Below, one piece after another: positions 42,523 through 51,990 of a stretch of DNA of 64,000 nucleotides; positions within the stretch are counted from its first letter, which is position 1, and each line of letters begins with the position of its first letter. Made by a program: the position numbers and the translations under genes. Below the pieces are notes generated by a model, which did not search any database, was not told where the DNA came from, and was given only the letters and a program-made list of their open reading frames with translations. Source of the stretch: Lacticaseibacillus rhamnosus (GTDB taxonomy: Bacteria; Bacillota; Bacilli; Lactobacillales; Lactobacillaceae); assembly GCF_900636965.1 (NCBI RefSeq), contig NZ_LR134331.1, forward strand, positions 62,001 through 126,000, written 5' to 3'.

Positions 42523-43544
42523 GCCACCACATCCTTACGTTTGGCAGAAAAGGCGCGCAGGTGATTTAATTCTTCACGTGCCTTCCCAGCGTCAATCGTT
42601 TCCGCAGCGAGAGCGATGCCGTCTTGAATGCTCAGTTCCGGATGAGCCAGATGCAGGGCAGCACCGGCGTTTAGTAAGACAATGTCACGTTGCGGTCCGT
42701 GCTTGCCGGCGAGAATATTTTGCGTGATTTGCGCATTTTCTTCAGGCGTGCCACCGACCAGATCGGCGCGCTGACTGCGATTGAAGCCGAATTGTTCCGG
42801 CGTCACCGTGTATTGGGTGAGTTGGCCAGCGCTTAGTTCAACCACGGCTGTTTCCGCGGCAGTTGTCATTTCATCAAGGCCGTCACGACCATGAACAACC
42901 AGCGCATTGGTGACGCCGAGCTTTTTCAGGACGTTGGCTAACGGCTCAAGCAAAGTTTCATCGTAGACACCAAGCAGTTGGCGCGTTGGGTGAGCCGGAT
43001 TTGCCAGCGGACCGAGAATGTTGAAAATAGTTCGGAAACCAAGCTGCTTTCTAACGGGAGCGACATACTTCATCAACTTGTGATATTCCTGCGCGAACAG
43101 AAAAGCTAAATTGTTTTCCTGCAGGCTTTGATAACTGACAGCCGGCGTTTCGTTGATATCCAAGCCCAAAGCCTCAAGTACATCGGCGGCACCGCTCTTG
43201 GATGAAGCCGCGCGATTACCGTGTTTGGCAACAGGCGTTCCAGTCGCCGCAACAACAATGGCGCTGGTGGTAGAAATATTAAAGGTGTTGGCATGATCGC
43301 CACCGGTTCCGACAATTTCCAAAACATCCTTGGTTTCCGGAAAAGCGAGTGCGTGCCGCCGCATAGAAGCTGCTGCACCGGCAATTTCATCAATCGTCGG
43401 TCGCTTAGCCGTTAGCGCGGTTAGTAGACTGGCAGTTTGCACTTCAGACGCCTCGCCGTTCATAATTTCATCCAAAACAGCTTGGCTTTCTTCAAACGTT
43501 AAATCTTCATGGTTGACGACTTTTTCAATAGCTTGTTTGATCAT
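42519..43544 (-). CDS. trpD: Anthranilate phosphoribosyltransferase
   Basis: A 341-residue enzyme. [20 protein letters not shown] is the PRPP-binding signature (GTGGD), with [20 protein letters not shown] following. It joins anthranilate and PRPP. GGAGGGATC precedes the start. It is the first structural gene behind the T-box leader; no trpE or trpG precedes it. Confidence 0.97.
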   Translation of the reverse strand: MIKQAIEKVVNHEDLTFEESQAVLDEIMNGEASEVQTASLLTALTAKRPTIDEIAGAAASMRRHALAFPETKDVLEIVGTGGDHANTFNISTTSAIVVAATGTPVAKHGNRAASSKSGAADVLEALGLDINETPAVSYQSLQENNLAFLFAQEYHKLMKYVAPVRKQLGFRTIFNILGPLANPAHPTRQLLGVYDETLLEPLANVLKKLGVTNALVVHGRDGLDEMTTAAETAVVELSAGQLTQYTVTPEQFGFNRSQRADLVGGTPEENAQITQNILAGKHGPQRDIVLLNAGAALHLAHPELSIQDGIALAAETIDAGKAREELNHLRAFSAKRKDVVA

Positions 43545-43725
43545 GGCGATCCCTCCAAATTTGGTTGTTATAGCGACTTGGTTGTTGAGAAAAAAGGCTA
43601 AGTGAAAATGGCCATCGTTTGATTTCCTTGGTTTGTTTCATTTTTGGGGGACCTCCTTTGATTGTTGAGATGAGTGGTTGTTGCTGACGCGGTGAGGTGC
43701 TTCTTCATAACATGCTTGCAGTAGC

Positions 43726-44054
43726 AAAAAAATCCGTCCATAACTAAGAACTCTAGTTAAGGACGGATTTTCCGCGGTGCCACCTTAGTTTGATCGCTCG
43801 AGTCTTCGACAAATAGTCTAACTTAATTGTCTAAAAAGAGTCCGATTGATCACGCTTAGCGAGGGACCAACATCCCTCCGACAACTGACGTATGCCTGAC
43901 GTTTCCCCGTACTCGCGAACTTTCGGGAGAACCCTCCGTGGTCCATTTAATCATCTGCGTTCGATTGCACTCTCAGCAACGGCAACTCTCTGTGCGCGCA
44001 CAATGATCTTGATCTCCACATCAACGGTTTTTCATGGACGAAATATTAATGATT
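43726..44054 (-). promoter_or_regulatory. Tryptophan T-box riboswitch with terminator
   Basis: On the minus strand the leader holds the T-box sequence AAGGTGGCACCGCGG (43772-43786) followed by a terminator hairpin (43731-43771) whose stem is AAAATCCGTCC/GGACGGATTTT, then a T run. The stem I region is upstream; a UGG codon followed by A (43943-43945, in AAATGGACC) sits where the specifier is expected, matching tRNA-Trp. It should permit trpDCFBA expression when uncharged tRNA-Trp accumulates. Confidence 0.9.
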
Positions 44055-44061
44055 GATTTGA

Positions 44062-44090
44062 ATATTAGAGCCTTACCGGAAAAATGTCAA
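44062..44090 (-). promoter_or_regulatory. trp operon promoter
   Basis: On the minus strand TTGACA (44085-44090) and TAATAT (44062-44067) are separated by 17 bp, a near-consensus sigma-A promoter placed just upstream of the T-box leader. Confidence 0.85.
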
Positions 44091-44133
44091 GGATTTTAAT
44101 TTTCGCTTGGGTGTTAATGGAAACCGTTTTGTT

Positions 44134-45960
44134 TTAGATGTTCGTGGTACTCGGTTGCCGCCGATCCGTCCAGAGCGATACAGGAGCGAGGCATAAGACA
44201 ATTAGAGCACCCACAAGATAAGTGTGACTAAACGCGCGTGACAACTGGGTATTTTTACGGCCCGTTATTGCTTGAAAAGTCTTTTGCAGCGTTTGCTTCT
44301 GTGCAATTTGTTTGATGCCGTTTAAAAAGATGGTCTGGTTCGTGTTGATGGTCATGGCACCGGTGGCCAGCTTGGTGACACTCACTGACAGGGGTGAGTG
44401 GCTTTGTTGCATCATTTTCGTTAAAGCGGTTAACCCAGTTGTGACCTTGATATTAGCGTGGCGTAACGCGGAACTGGTATCATATAGTCGCCTTAGATCA
44501 GTTCCTGCCGCGGATTTGGGTAGATTGGTTTTCACTTTTGCTGCTTGAGCAACGGCTTGTTTCATTTTTTGTTGCTGATGAGTTGTCGGCGTGGATGAGC
44601 CGGCGAAAACTTTCGCTAATTGCTGGTGGGCCACGCTTTTGACGTAAGGTGAGAGCACTTTTTCCGTTACGATTTGATCGCTGGCATGGTGAATCTGGGT
44701 CTTAGCTGTGTCGATATTGGTATCCAGCACCGTTACCAGGACGGCGATGCCTAGGCAGGTGCCGATTTGGCGGGCAGCGTTGACGATTCCGGAGCCGATG
44801 CCGCTTTTGTTTTTGGGCAGGTAGCGAACCGAGGCGACCAACGAGACCGAAGCGAAGCCAAAACCCATCCCATTGATGATGAGCAGTACGACGATGAGTG
44901 CGGTGGCTGTGTCGGTTTTAATGAGCGAAAGCAGGAAGAGACTGGCTGCCATCACCAGCATACCGGTGAGTGTGACCGGAATCGCGCCGACTTTGGCAAG
45001 CAGTCGAGTCGCAAGCGGCATGGCAATCATGATGGTCAGTGAAACCGGGATAATGATCAAAGCAGCGTGTAAGGGACTATCTCCTAAGACGTCTTGCAGA
45101 AAATAATTCAGGATTAAGCTTGGTGCAACTAAGGCGAAACCGGTCATGAAGTAAATCACACTGGATGCACTAAGCGTTTTTTCCCGGAAAAGATTAAGCT
45201 CCAGTAACGGATGCCGAACCACTTTTTCAGTCATGATGAAGACAATAAGTGCTACTCCACCGCCAATTAAACTGGTCAAAATCAGTGGTGAAGTCCACCC
45301 GTATTGGCGACCTTCCAACAGCCCAAACGTGACGCCTCCAAGTGCAGCTGTCAGTAACAGTAACCCCGGAAGATCAATCCGGCCGGCAAGTGATTCATCA
45401 TACGATTCTTTTGCGCACACAGTAACCAGCAAAAATGCGAGAATGGCTAGCGGAATATTAATCCCAAAAATCCACCGCCAAGAAGCTATTTGTAAAATGA
45501 TGCCACCAATGGGCGGTCCGCCGGCAGCTGCCAGCGCAGTGACAGCACCGACCAACGCAGCGACCTGATTGATTTTTTCTTTTCCGTAGACTTCGATGCC
45601 CATCGGTAACACGATTGGCGTGATGATGGCTCCGCCAAGACCTTGAAAAAAGCGGAATGTAATGAGTACGGGTAGCGAGGGAGCGGTCATGCAGGCGGCA
45701 GAGAAGCCTCCAAACAGAGCCAGACCCAGTAACATGATTTTTTTACGACCATAACGATCCGCTATTTTGGAAGCCGTAATCATAAAAACCGACATGGCAA
45801 GTGTGTAAATCGTCATGACCCAACTGGTGTTCGCAAGTGAACCGTGAAGCTCGGTCATAATTTTGGGAATCGCAATATTCACAATAGTCGTGTCCAACGT
45901 CCCCATAAACATGGCAATCGTCAGGCCAATAAAACAAAGTACTTTAGTCAAGCGCGTCAT
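44134..45960 (-). CDS. MFS drug exporter, DHA2 family, with extended C-terminal loop
   Basis: A 608-residue protein with 14 hydrophobic segments. LDTTIVNIAIPKIMTELHGS is the DHA2 motif D1, followed by TSWVMTIYTLAMSVFMITA; FRFFQGLGGAIITPIVLPMG is motif C. The last loop, about residues 410-570, is long and polar, rich in Gln/Thr/Lys. AAAGGATCTG precedes ATG 45960. It is divergent from a TetR-type gene. Terminal TM near 585 (TYLVGALIVLCLAPVSL). Confidence 0.9.
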   Translation of the reverse strand: MTRLTKVLCFIGLTIAMFMGTLDTTIVNIAIPKIMTELHGSLANTSWVMTIYTLAMSVFMITASKIADRYGRKKIMLLGLALFGGFSAACMTAPSLPVLITFRFFQGLGGAIITPIVLPMGIEVYGKEKINQVAALVGAVTALAAAGGPPIGGIILQIASWRWIFGINIPLAILAFLLVTVCAKESYDESLAGRIDLPGLLLLTAALGGVTFGLLEGRQYGWTSPLILTSLIGGGVALIVFIMTEKVVRHPLLELNLFREKTLSASSVIYFMTGFALVAPSLILNYFLQDVLGDSPLHAALIIIPVSLTIMIAMPLATRLLAKVGAIPVTLTGMLVMAASLFLLSLIKTDTATALIVVLLIINGMGFGFASVSLVASVRYLPKNKSGIGSGIVNAARQIGTCLGIAVLVTVLDTNIDTAKTQIHHASDQIVTEKVLSPYVKSVAHQQLAKVFAGSSTPTTHQQQKMKQAVAQAAKVKTNLPKSAAGTDLRRLYDTSSALRHANIKVTTGLTALTKMMQQSHSPLSVSVTKLATGAMTINTNQTIFLNGIKQIAQKQTLQKTFQAITGRKNTQLSRAFSHTYLVGALIVLCLAPVSLWTDRRQPSTTNI

Positions 45961-45989
45961 TGCATCAGATCCTTTCATCTGCTACATTT

Positions 45990-46013
45990 GTGTACACGTG
46001 ACACATGTGTGAC
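45990..46013. promoter_or_regulatory. Operator candidate between exporter and TetR gene
   Basis: GTGTACACGTGACACATGTG contains nested palindromes, with a perfect ACACATGTGT (46001-46010) and an imperfect GTGTACACGTGACAC. Lying between the divergent DHA2 exporter and TetR genes it is the likely TetR binding site. Confidence 0.6.
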
Positions 46014-46117
46014 TTTCGAAAGCACTTTGAGTATACTGGGGCTAAAGATAAGCAACAAGGGTTTGGTGACAAGTGCTACAAATTGGTGGTGTTTGTGTCA
46101 GTTAGGAGACGGTGGAC

Positions 46118-46723
46118 ATGAATGGAAAACAACGCATGGCGCGCCAATCAAAACAATGGTTAGTGGATGCATTAGTGACGTTGATGAAGGATGAGGCGAT
46201 TGAAGATATTTCGATTACGGAAATTGTCCAAACGGCGGATTTATCAAGAAGAACTTTTTATCGTGCGTTTAAAACTAAGGATGATTTAATTGATTATCTG
46301 TGCCGCCAACTAGCAGATGATTATTTCAAAAGTTTAAAAGCGGCCACCCGCGATCAAACCCCGATTAGTTTTGCCACCACGATGCAAAACTTTTTCACAT
46401 TTTGGTGGCAACAAAAAGACCTTGTCCGGTTGTTGATTCGACAAGGTCTGTTCGATCGGTTGAATGGCGTCTGGCAACAAAATGCAGTCGCACATTATCG
46501 TGACTTTCCGGCGCCGTGGCATCCGCAAGGTACGGATCAAGAGGTCAACTACATCATGGCCTTTGCACTTGGAGGCCTCACCAATATTTTGCGGCTTTGG
46601 CTAGTCCAAGCACATCCGGAATCCCCAGAAGAAATCCAGCGGTTTGCACAGGCCAGCTTTGCACAATTAGCGCGGAGTTTGGGTGGTGGTGAAAATAACG
46701 AGCCTCATGAAGCGCAAGGGTGA
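46118..46723 (+). CDS. TetR-family regulator
   Basis: A 201-residue regulator with helix-turn-helix DISITEIVQTADLSRRTFYR (about residues 30-49), then AFKTKDDLIDYL. The C-terminal part (MQNFFTFWWQQKDLVRLLIR) resembles the DhaS-like TetR subgroup. ATG 46118 lies 9 nt after TAGGAG. It is divergent from the DHA2 exporter and probably represses it. Confidence 0.9.
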   Translation: MNGKQRMARQSKQWLVDALVTLMKDEAIEDISITEIVQTADLSRRTFYRAFKTKDDLIDYLCRQLADDYFKSLKAATRDQTPISFATTMQNFFTFWWQQKDLVRLLIRQGLFDRLNGVWQQNAVAHYRDFPAPWHPQGTDQEVNYIMAFALGGLTNILRLWLVQAHPESPEEIQRFAQASFAQLARSLGGGENNEPHEAQG

Positions 46724-46731
46724 TCGTGCGG

Positions 46732-47436
46732 TTAAAAGAAGAAATTGATAGGTAAAGTTAAATCGGCATTACTAAATACGAGCACGCCGTCAGCAGCTTT
46801 TCCCTTAGGTACATCGAGTATGAGATTGATCGTCTTTTCCTCGCTCGTGTTGATAACAGGTAGGTTTGATGGTGTTTCAATGGCAACTTTCTGATTATTC
46901 GCGGAGGCGGTGAAGTAACTCGGTGAAAACCTAAGCGGAATGGCGTAATGGTTATTATGGAAAGTTAGCGAGATCCCGGTTTTATTTTCGGGCATGTTTG
47001 GCAAGTAGGTGGACTTAATCGTGAATAATAGTTGTTTGTTATGCCCGTAGTAAGCAACTTTGCGACCGATCGCGACGGGCTTGCTAGTCATGGCACTGTG
47101 CGCAATAGGATATGTGGATGGAACAGCGATGACTTTTTTACTTGTGCGCTGGCGGGATGTTGTTTTTAAAACTAATTTTGTCGATGTAGCGTGAAGCTTT
47201 TTCAGCGTCACAGTTTTCTTTTTTGCTTTACCGCTGGCTAATTGCTGGTTATTCAGGTCTTTTAGCGAGTATTTAGTGTTGGGTTTGACTTGAAAAGTTA
47301 ACTTAAGAGCGTCATGAACAGTGGTTACTTGCACTTTGGTTGCTTGTGGCGATTGCGTTTGTGCGTGCGCTGCTTGCTGAGGGGCGAAAAGACTGATGCC
47401 CAAAAGAATGGCGAATATAGTGACTGCTTTTTTCAC
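46732..47436 (-). CDS. Secreted protein, unknown
   Basis: A 234-residue protein with a signal peptide (MKKAVTIFAILLGISLFAPQ, cleavage probably after AHA at about 25) and a beta-rich, lysine/threonine-rich mature part without recognised domains. GGAGGGATC precedes the start. The mature part has no anchor motif (no LPXTG, no WxL), so it is probably released or loosely bound. It lies alone, convergent with the TetR gene. Confidence 0.7.
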   Translation of the reverse strand: MKKAVTIFAILLGISLFAPQQAAHAQTQSPQATKVQVTTVHDALKLTFQVKPNTKYSLKDLNNQQLASGKAKKKTVTLKKLHATSTKLVLKTTSRQRTSKKVIAVPSTYPIAHSAMTSKPVAIGRKVAYYGHNKQLLFTIKSTYLPNMPENKTGISLTFHNNHYAIPLRFSPSYFTASANNQKVAIETPSNLPVINTSEEKTINLILDVPKGKAADGVLVFSNADLTLPINFFF

Positions 47437-47747
47437 AGTGATCCCTCCAAGTGGCGTGGATTTATGGTATGTGGCTAATTATAGTTGAACTTTGACTATG
47501 AAGGCCATCTTTTTCTAATCATATCATAAATATTTAGAGGGATTTTCTGTGGCTGATATTTGTCTTCAAAATAACTCAAAAGTGGCCATCGCATTTTTAA
47601 CAGGTCTGCAATGGCTGCTTATGTGAGTTCTTTTACCAATGGGAGGCAGACGCGATCCACGACTTCAAAACAGTGGAAATTTGCATCACAAGTAGATAGC
47701 TATTAAAGAACAATATTTCCTTTGACATCGCTTTTGACAGTGAACCG
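47437..47747. other. Intergenic region without gene
   Basis: This contains the promoter region of the minus-strand secreted protein and the 3' flank of the ABC permease gene. No ORF with a ribosome binding site, no clear hairpin and no repeat is seen. Confidence 0.5.
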
Positions 47748-48989
47748 TCAATAAGATCGTTCGTTTTCAGGAGCATCGGCCTTACTAGATGCCTTAAAGC
47801 TAGAGTGATGGCTGAAATTCAGCGAGCCAATTGCCGCTGCTGCTAGCAGACCGAGTAGCCAAACCATGATAACCCGTATGCCTGACGCAAGTTGCATTTC
47901 AGGTAACGCCGTAGATTGAGCAATGGTGCCACTTGCAATCTTCCAAACATTGAAGAAACTTAATGGCAACCACGGAATTGGCGGCATTATCAATGCACTG
48001 GCTGTGACCAACAAGACGATAGTAGTCGTTATCCATGCATTTTTAGCGATTAGCGCTGTCACAATATTGAACGCTGTCACTAACGCAATTAAAAGCAATA
48101 GTAGTGCAATTGAGTGGAAGATGAGTTGGCCGCTGGTAGTAAAGTCCTCGGCAAAACTATTCAAGGTATTCTGATAGGTGACATTTATTACTGGGAATTG
48201 TAAACTGCCAAAACCATTTAGGCAACCTGTCACTAGTGTTGTGAGCAGAAGCGGCAGGAGGACAATCTCCACTGTCGTCAAACCGATTGTCAAAAATTGG
48301 ACAGCGATCTGTGTGCCCCAGCCTTCACCTTGTAGCCTTAACCAATTGGCGTGTGCGCGTTGGTGTGCTAATTCTTTGGCGAAAAGGCCACCTGAGACGA
48401 TAATGCCGATGAGTAGTAAATAAAACGGAATATTTTGTTGGAATAAATATTGCAGGTAATCAAACCCACGAACATAAAAGGTCGGAAACCACTCGCGGAC
48501 AAGTTTTGCGGTTTCAGCTGGCATTGTTTGCAGTTCTTGATCAGTAAATAGCAGGCCCTGAGGATAGTAGCTACTAAGTTTGTGCTGAGCAAGAAGTTCA
48601 TTTTGGTGTTCCGTTCGGTTAACTGCATCCAAATAATCTGGTTTGGCTGAACCATTCAAAACCGCGATTCGATAATTGGCGCCAGCATTATTGTTCGTTG
48701 CTGGGCGTTGGCCGCTTAAAACGGGTAATTCCGCAGCAAACCAATGATTATAAGCTGCTGGTGAACGGTTGAGTTGTTGCAGTTCAATCTTCAGAGCGGT
48801 TGGTCCGTTAGCTTGGCTTGCACCTTGATGAATGAGTTCCTGACGATATTTCTGGATAAATTCATTTTGTGCTGCTTTTTGTTGGAAATTACCGGTAACG
48901 CCAATTCCGGTCAGGATGGCAACGAGTAGCCAAACCCACCAGCGTTGATTGCGTTTGGTCAATTCAAATTTCAAATAATGAAAAAACAT
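47748..48989 (-). CDS. ABC-2-type membrane protein
   Basis: A 413-residue membrane protein. After the cytoplasmic start (MFFHYLKFELTKRNQRWWVW) and first helix, an extracellular loop of about 150 residues is followed by five to six helices. This is the layout of ABC-2 permeases. GGAGGTGAT precedes ATG 48989, 5 nt past the previous gene. With the second permease and ATPase upstream it probably forms an exporter. Confidence 0.8.
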   Translation of the reverse strand: MFFHYLKFELTKRNQRWWVWLLVAILTGIGVTGNFQQKAAQNEFIQKYRQELIHQGASQANGPTALKIELQQLNRSPAAYNHWFAAELPVLSGQRPATNNNAGANYRIAVLNGSAKPDYLDAVNRTEHQNELLAQHKLSSYYPQGLLFTDQELQTMPAETAKLVREWFPTFYVRGFDYLQYLFQQNIPFYLLLIGIIVSGGLFAKELAHQRAHANWLRLQGEGWGTQIAVQFLTIGLTTVEIVLLPLLLTTLVTGCLNGFGSLQFPVINVTYQNTLNSFAEDFTTSGQLIFHSIALLLLLIALVTAFNIVTALIAKNAWITTTIVLLVTASALIMPPIPWLPLSFFNVWKIASGTIAQSTALPEMQLASGIRVIMVWLLGLLAAAAIGSLNFSHHSSFKASSKADAPENERSY

Positions 48990-48993
48990 CGAA

Positions 48994-49908
48994 TCACCTC
49001 CGAACTCGGGCAGCAAGCATACTAAGAAGTTGCCAAGTAAAATAAAGAATGGCAAAGTGTACAATAGACATCATGATATTTTCTTGGAGCAGGGTTTTTA
49101 GAGGTTGCGCATGATCAGTGGCCGTATTTTGCCAACTGTGAGTGCCACTGATAAGAGGGCGTCCCCAGAGTTTACTGATGAGTAGACCAAGACCAAGCAT
49201 TATGAATAGCATCACCAGCCAAGTCATCAGAATAACCAGAAAATTCATGGCTAGCCAGTTCCGATGATTAGGCTGATTTAAAGTGACCCATTTGTGTTGG
49301 TTACCCACCCATGACAAAGTCCAAGTTGTTGACAGAATCATTACCATCAGTAAGAGAACGGCCCAATGTTTGATCAAGTGACTAAAGTCGGTTAGGAAAA
49401 TAGCAGGAAGCGTTGCACTGCCATTGATCTCATATCCTTGATGAGTAGCTACTAATTTCCGGAAAAATATTGCCTGCTGCCGATTGAAAATAAGATCGGC
49501 GCTAAAGTCATCTGGGCTAAGCTTCTTTAACAACGCTTCCTGGTGAAAGACTGCTAAGCTGGTTTTCAAATAGTTGCGATTGTCATGACGGCTCAGAAAT
49601 TGTTCCTGTTGGGTGTATAAACGCGCTAAGTGACGAGCATGGCGCACTTTTAGTTTTGCCTGTGCGACTTGATCCGGGCTGGTTTCATCGGGATGGGTAG
49701 CAATATAGCGCCAATTGCCATCAACCCGACTTAATGCGGCTTGTTTCGTTTCTATTTGTACGTTTAATGTTTGATACGTTTGATGTTGCCGGACACGACT
49801 CATTAAGAAGAAAGCAACGGCAATGATGACGGCGAGACCAAGCGCCAAGCTCAGGACAAAACTTGCTTTTAAGCGTCGCCATTCAAGAACGAACAGTGCC
49901 TGTTTCAT
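48994..49908 (-). CDS. ABC-2-type membrane protein
   Basis: A 304-residue protein with the same architecture as its neighbour: N-terminal LEWRRLKASFVLSLALGLAV, extracellular region (about 45-170) and four to five C-terminal helices. It overlaps the ATPase gene by 4 nt. The two membrane proteins are distinct but of similar plan, suggesting a heterodimer. Confidence 0.8.
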   Translation of the reverse strand: MKQALFVLEWRRLKASFVLSLALGLAVIIAVAFFLMSRVRQHQTYQTLNVQIETKQAALSRVDGNWRYIATHPDETSPDQVAQAKLKVRHARHLARLYTQQEQFLSRHDNRNYLKTSLAVFHQEALLKKLSPDDFSADLIFNRQQAIFFRKLVATHQGYEINGSATLPAIFLTDFSHLIKHWAVLLLMVMILSTTWTLSWVGNQHKWVTLNQPNHRNWLAMNFLVILMTWLVMLFIMLGLGLLISKLWGRPLISGTHSWQNTATDHAQPLKTLLQENIMMSIVHFAILYFTWQLLSMLAARVRR

Positions 49909-50591
49909 CGAGATGTTGCAAAGAGCGCATTATAGCGTGCTTCTGCAGAGTCATTTGGCCCCAGTACTTCTTCATGAATTTGTTGTCCTGTAATGAAGAA
50001 ATAATGCTGCGTCACTTTCATCAATTCATCCAAGTTATGTGACGAAATCAAGACAGCGACATCTTGGTGCGCAAGGGTAAGAATGACTTCACGGACCAGT
50101 TGTAGGCTAGTAGGATCCAACCCATTTAGCGGTTCATCGAGTAAGAGAATGGTAGGCTTAACCACCAAAGCCATCACCAGGAGTAGTCTTTGTTTCATCC
50201 CTAAAGAATATTTGCCCACACGTTGGTTTAAGAAATCGGTCGTTTGCAGCTGATCAGCAATGGCAGCAACAGACCGGGGATTCAGCCGATGAACTGCTGT
50301 TAAGAAATCTAAATGTTGTTGCCCGGTCAAATAGGGATAAAGAACCGAGTTGTCTTGGAGATAGGCAACTTTTTGAAAAATCAACTGGCTTGTTATCGGT
50401 TTGTCCAGCAACTGGATTAAGCCTGATTGCGGTTGTAATAAGCCGGTGAGTAAGTTCAGTAAGGTTGTTTTACCGTAGCCATTTGGGGCGACTAAGCTGT
50501 AAACGCCGGGTTGTTTCAGATGCATCGTTGCGTGTTGAAAGATTGTTTTTCCGCGGAATCGAAATGTCAGATCGTGGATAGCCAAAAGCAT
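49905..50591 (-). CDS. ABC transporter ATP-binding protein
   Basis: A 228-residue ATPase. Walker A is APNGYGKTTLL (about 36-46), signature YSLGMKQRLLL, Walker B ILLLDEPLNGLD and switch His in LISSHNLDEL. GGAGGGG lies before ATG 50591. It heads a three-gene operon divergent from an Rgg regulator, so the exporter is probably under Rgg control. Confidence 0.9.
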   Translation of the reverse strand: MLLAIHDLTFRFRGKTIFQHATMHLKQPGVYSLVAPNGYGKTTLLNLLTGLLQPQSGLIQLLDKPITSQLIFQKVAYLQDNSVLYPYLTGQQHLDFLTAVHRLNPRSVAAIADQLQTTDFLNQRVGKYSLGMKQRLLLVMALVVKPTILLLDEPLNGLDPTSLQLVREVILTLAHQDVAVLISSHNLDELMKVTQHYFFITGQQIHEEVLGPNDSAEARYNALFATSR

Positions 50592-50735
50592 ATAAGTCCC
50601 CTCCAAACAAAATGCGTTACATAGCGAGGCTCAAAGTAATGGTATACATACCTTGCAACGTTGATAAGCCGTGACGATAAGTTTGGTGAAAGGTTGCTAC
50701 CATTTGCAAAAGTGACTGATAACACATGTTTAATT

Positions 50736-50770
50736 GATGTATGACTATGCTAATATTAACAGCATACATC
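50736..50770. promoter_or_regulatory. Inverted repeat in Rgg/ABC intergenic region
   Basis: GATGTATG (50736-50743) and CATACATC (50763-50770) are a perfect 8-bp inverted repeat 19 nt apart, with TATGCTAATATT between. This placement suits an operator for the Rgg protein. Confidence 0.5.
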
Positions 50771-50860
50771 TCACCAAAAACCCATCAGCAAAGAATATGA
50801 CAAGAATCATATTTATTTAGTTAACAACAGTTCTAATTTTAGGAGGAGTCGTGATGACTG

Positions 50861-51742
50861 ATGCAGAATGATAACGTTGGGGCTTATTTTCGAGAGATTC
50901 GTAAACGACGAGAATTAGGAATCGAACAAGTGCGAGGAAATTTGCATCAATCAACTATTTCGCACTTCGAACGCGATCATGATGACATTACTGTCCGCAA
51001 TTTACTTCAGATCCTTCAGCCGACTTTTACAACACCTGAAGAGTTTTGTTTACTTATCAATGGTCAGGATGAATCAATTTCCAGTATTCTCAAGAATATA
51101 TCTGAATATTACGATCAACTTGACATCGCCGGTTTAAGGGCATTTTCAGCCGCATTTGAACAAGCGCACCCTATGACTGCACCTGTTCGCTTGATCTTGT
51201 TGATTCTTGAAAGTTGTGTGAAGGAATTGGCAGGTGAAGATCCCCTTTTGTCAGCCGAAGATTGTGATTATGTACAAGATTATTTGTTGCAGCCAGGGAA
51301 ATGGTTTAGTTTTGAGTATGTTGTTTTTGGTAATCTTGCCTCATCACTACCCGGTGAAGTTAACTTGCGACTTTGGAAGAAGATGTTGACTTCTTTTCGT
51401 GAGTTTCACTTGGCCACGTACGATGAACTGCTCGTCAACATTTTGTACAATGTTGCTGCTTCTTTTTTGAGTCAAGACGATTTGTCATCAGCTGCGTATC
51501 TCCTGCAGTCGCTGGATTTATCCAAGGTAGATCATTACGTTCTTTATGTTCGTCATCATGTTGCTTTTTTGAAGCTAGTTTTGAGTTATCGGCTAGATCC
51601 CCAAAATAAGCAAAATAATGAGAATCTCAAAGTATTCTTATTAGGCACTCGAATAGTTGATGAAGCACTTTTCAAAAAGAATGTTGATGCTTTGAAGGAA
51701 CTGAATGTTGATGTTCATACAATCCTGCCATCGGAAACGTGA
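50861..51742 (+). CDS. Rgg/MutR-family transcriptional regulator
   Basis: A 293-residue regulator. The N-terminal helix-turn-helix (GAYFREIRKRRELGIEQVRG, LHQSTISHFERDHDDI) and the helical C-terminal region (TPR-like repeats) match the Rgg family, which often binds small peptide pheromones. The AGGAGG at 50841-50846 is 14 nt from ATG 50861; a better-placed ATG at 50854 opens a five-codon frame (Met-Thr-Asp-Ala-Glu-stop). No SHP-like peptide gene is seen nearby. It is divergent from the ABC exporter. Confidence 0.88.
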   Translation: MQNDNVGAYFREIRKRRELGIEQVRGNLHQSTISHFERDHDDITVRNLLQILQPTFTTPEEFCLLINGQDESISSILKNISEYYDQLDIAGLRAFSAAFEQAHPMTAPVRLILLILESCVKELAGEDPLLSAEDCDYVQDYLLQPGKWFSFEYVVFGNLASSLPGEVNLRLWKKMLTSFREFHLATYDELLVNILYNVAASFLSQDDLSSAAYLLQSLDLSKVDHYVLYVRHHVAFLKLVLSYRLDPQNKQNNENLKVFLLGTRIVDEALFKKNVDALKELNVDVHTILPSET

Positions 51743-51796
51743 ACAATAGGTACTCCTGATGACTAGGAGATAGGTTGCGCAAGTGGTACCAAAAAA

Positions 51797-51889
51797 GCGC
51801 TGACCAGCCTCTCTAGGCCAAGTCAGCGCGTTCTTTTTGTTTACAGGAAATTTTTCCAAACCCACAACCAAATGATCCGCTGCCTGAAC
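51797..51889 (-). repeat. Duplicated dapB 3' end and terminator
   Basis: The segment 51822-51889 is nearly the same as 53072-53138: GTCAGCGCGTTCTTTTTGT, the dapB stop region, and the codons for VQAADHLVVGLE of DapB. The hairpin GCGCTGAC/GTCAGCGC serves as a terminator here as well. One extra base shifts the frame after Leu-Glu, so this is a remnant and not a gene. Confidence 0.8.
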
Positions 51890-51990
51890 GTGCAATATAG
51901 TCACAACTGATCAAGCCAGTCAAAATGGTGTAACCACTTATCTTGCGAATAGATAACTCGATTCTAAAAGGGGGTTTTGATTCTCGTTAT

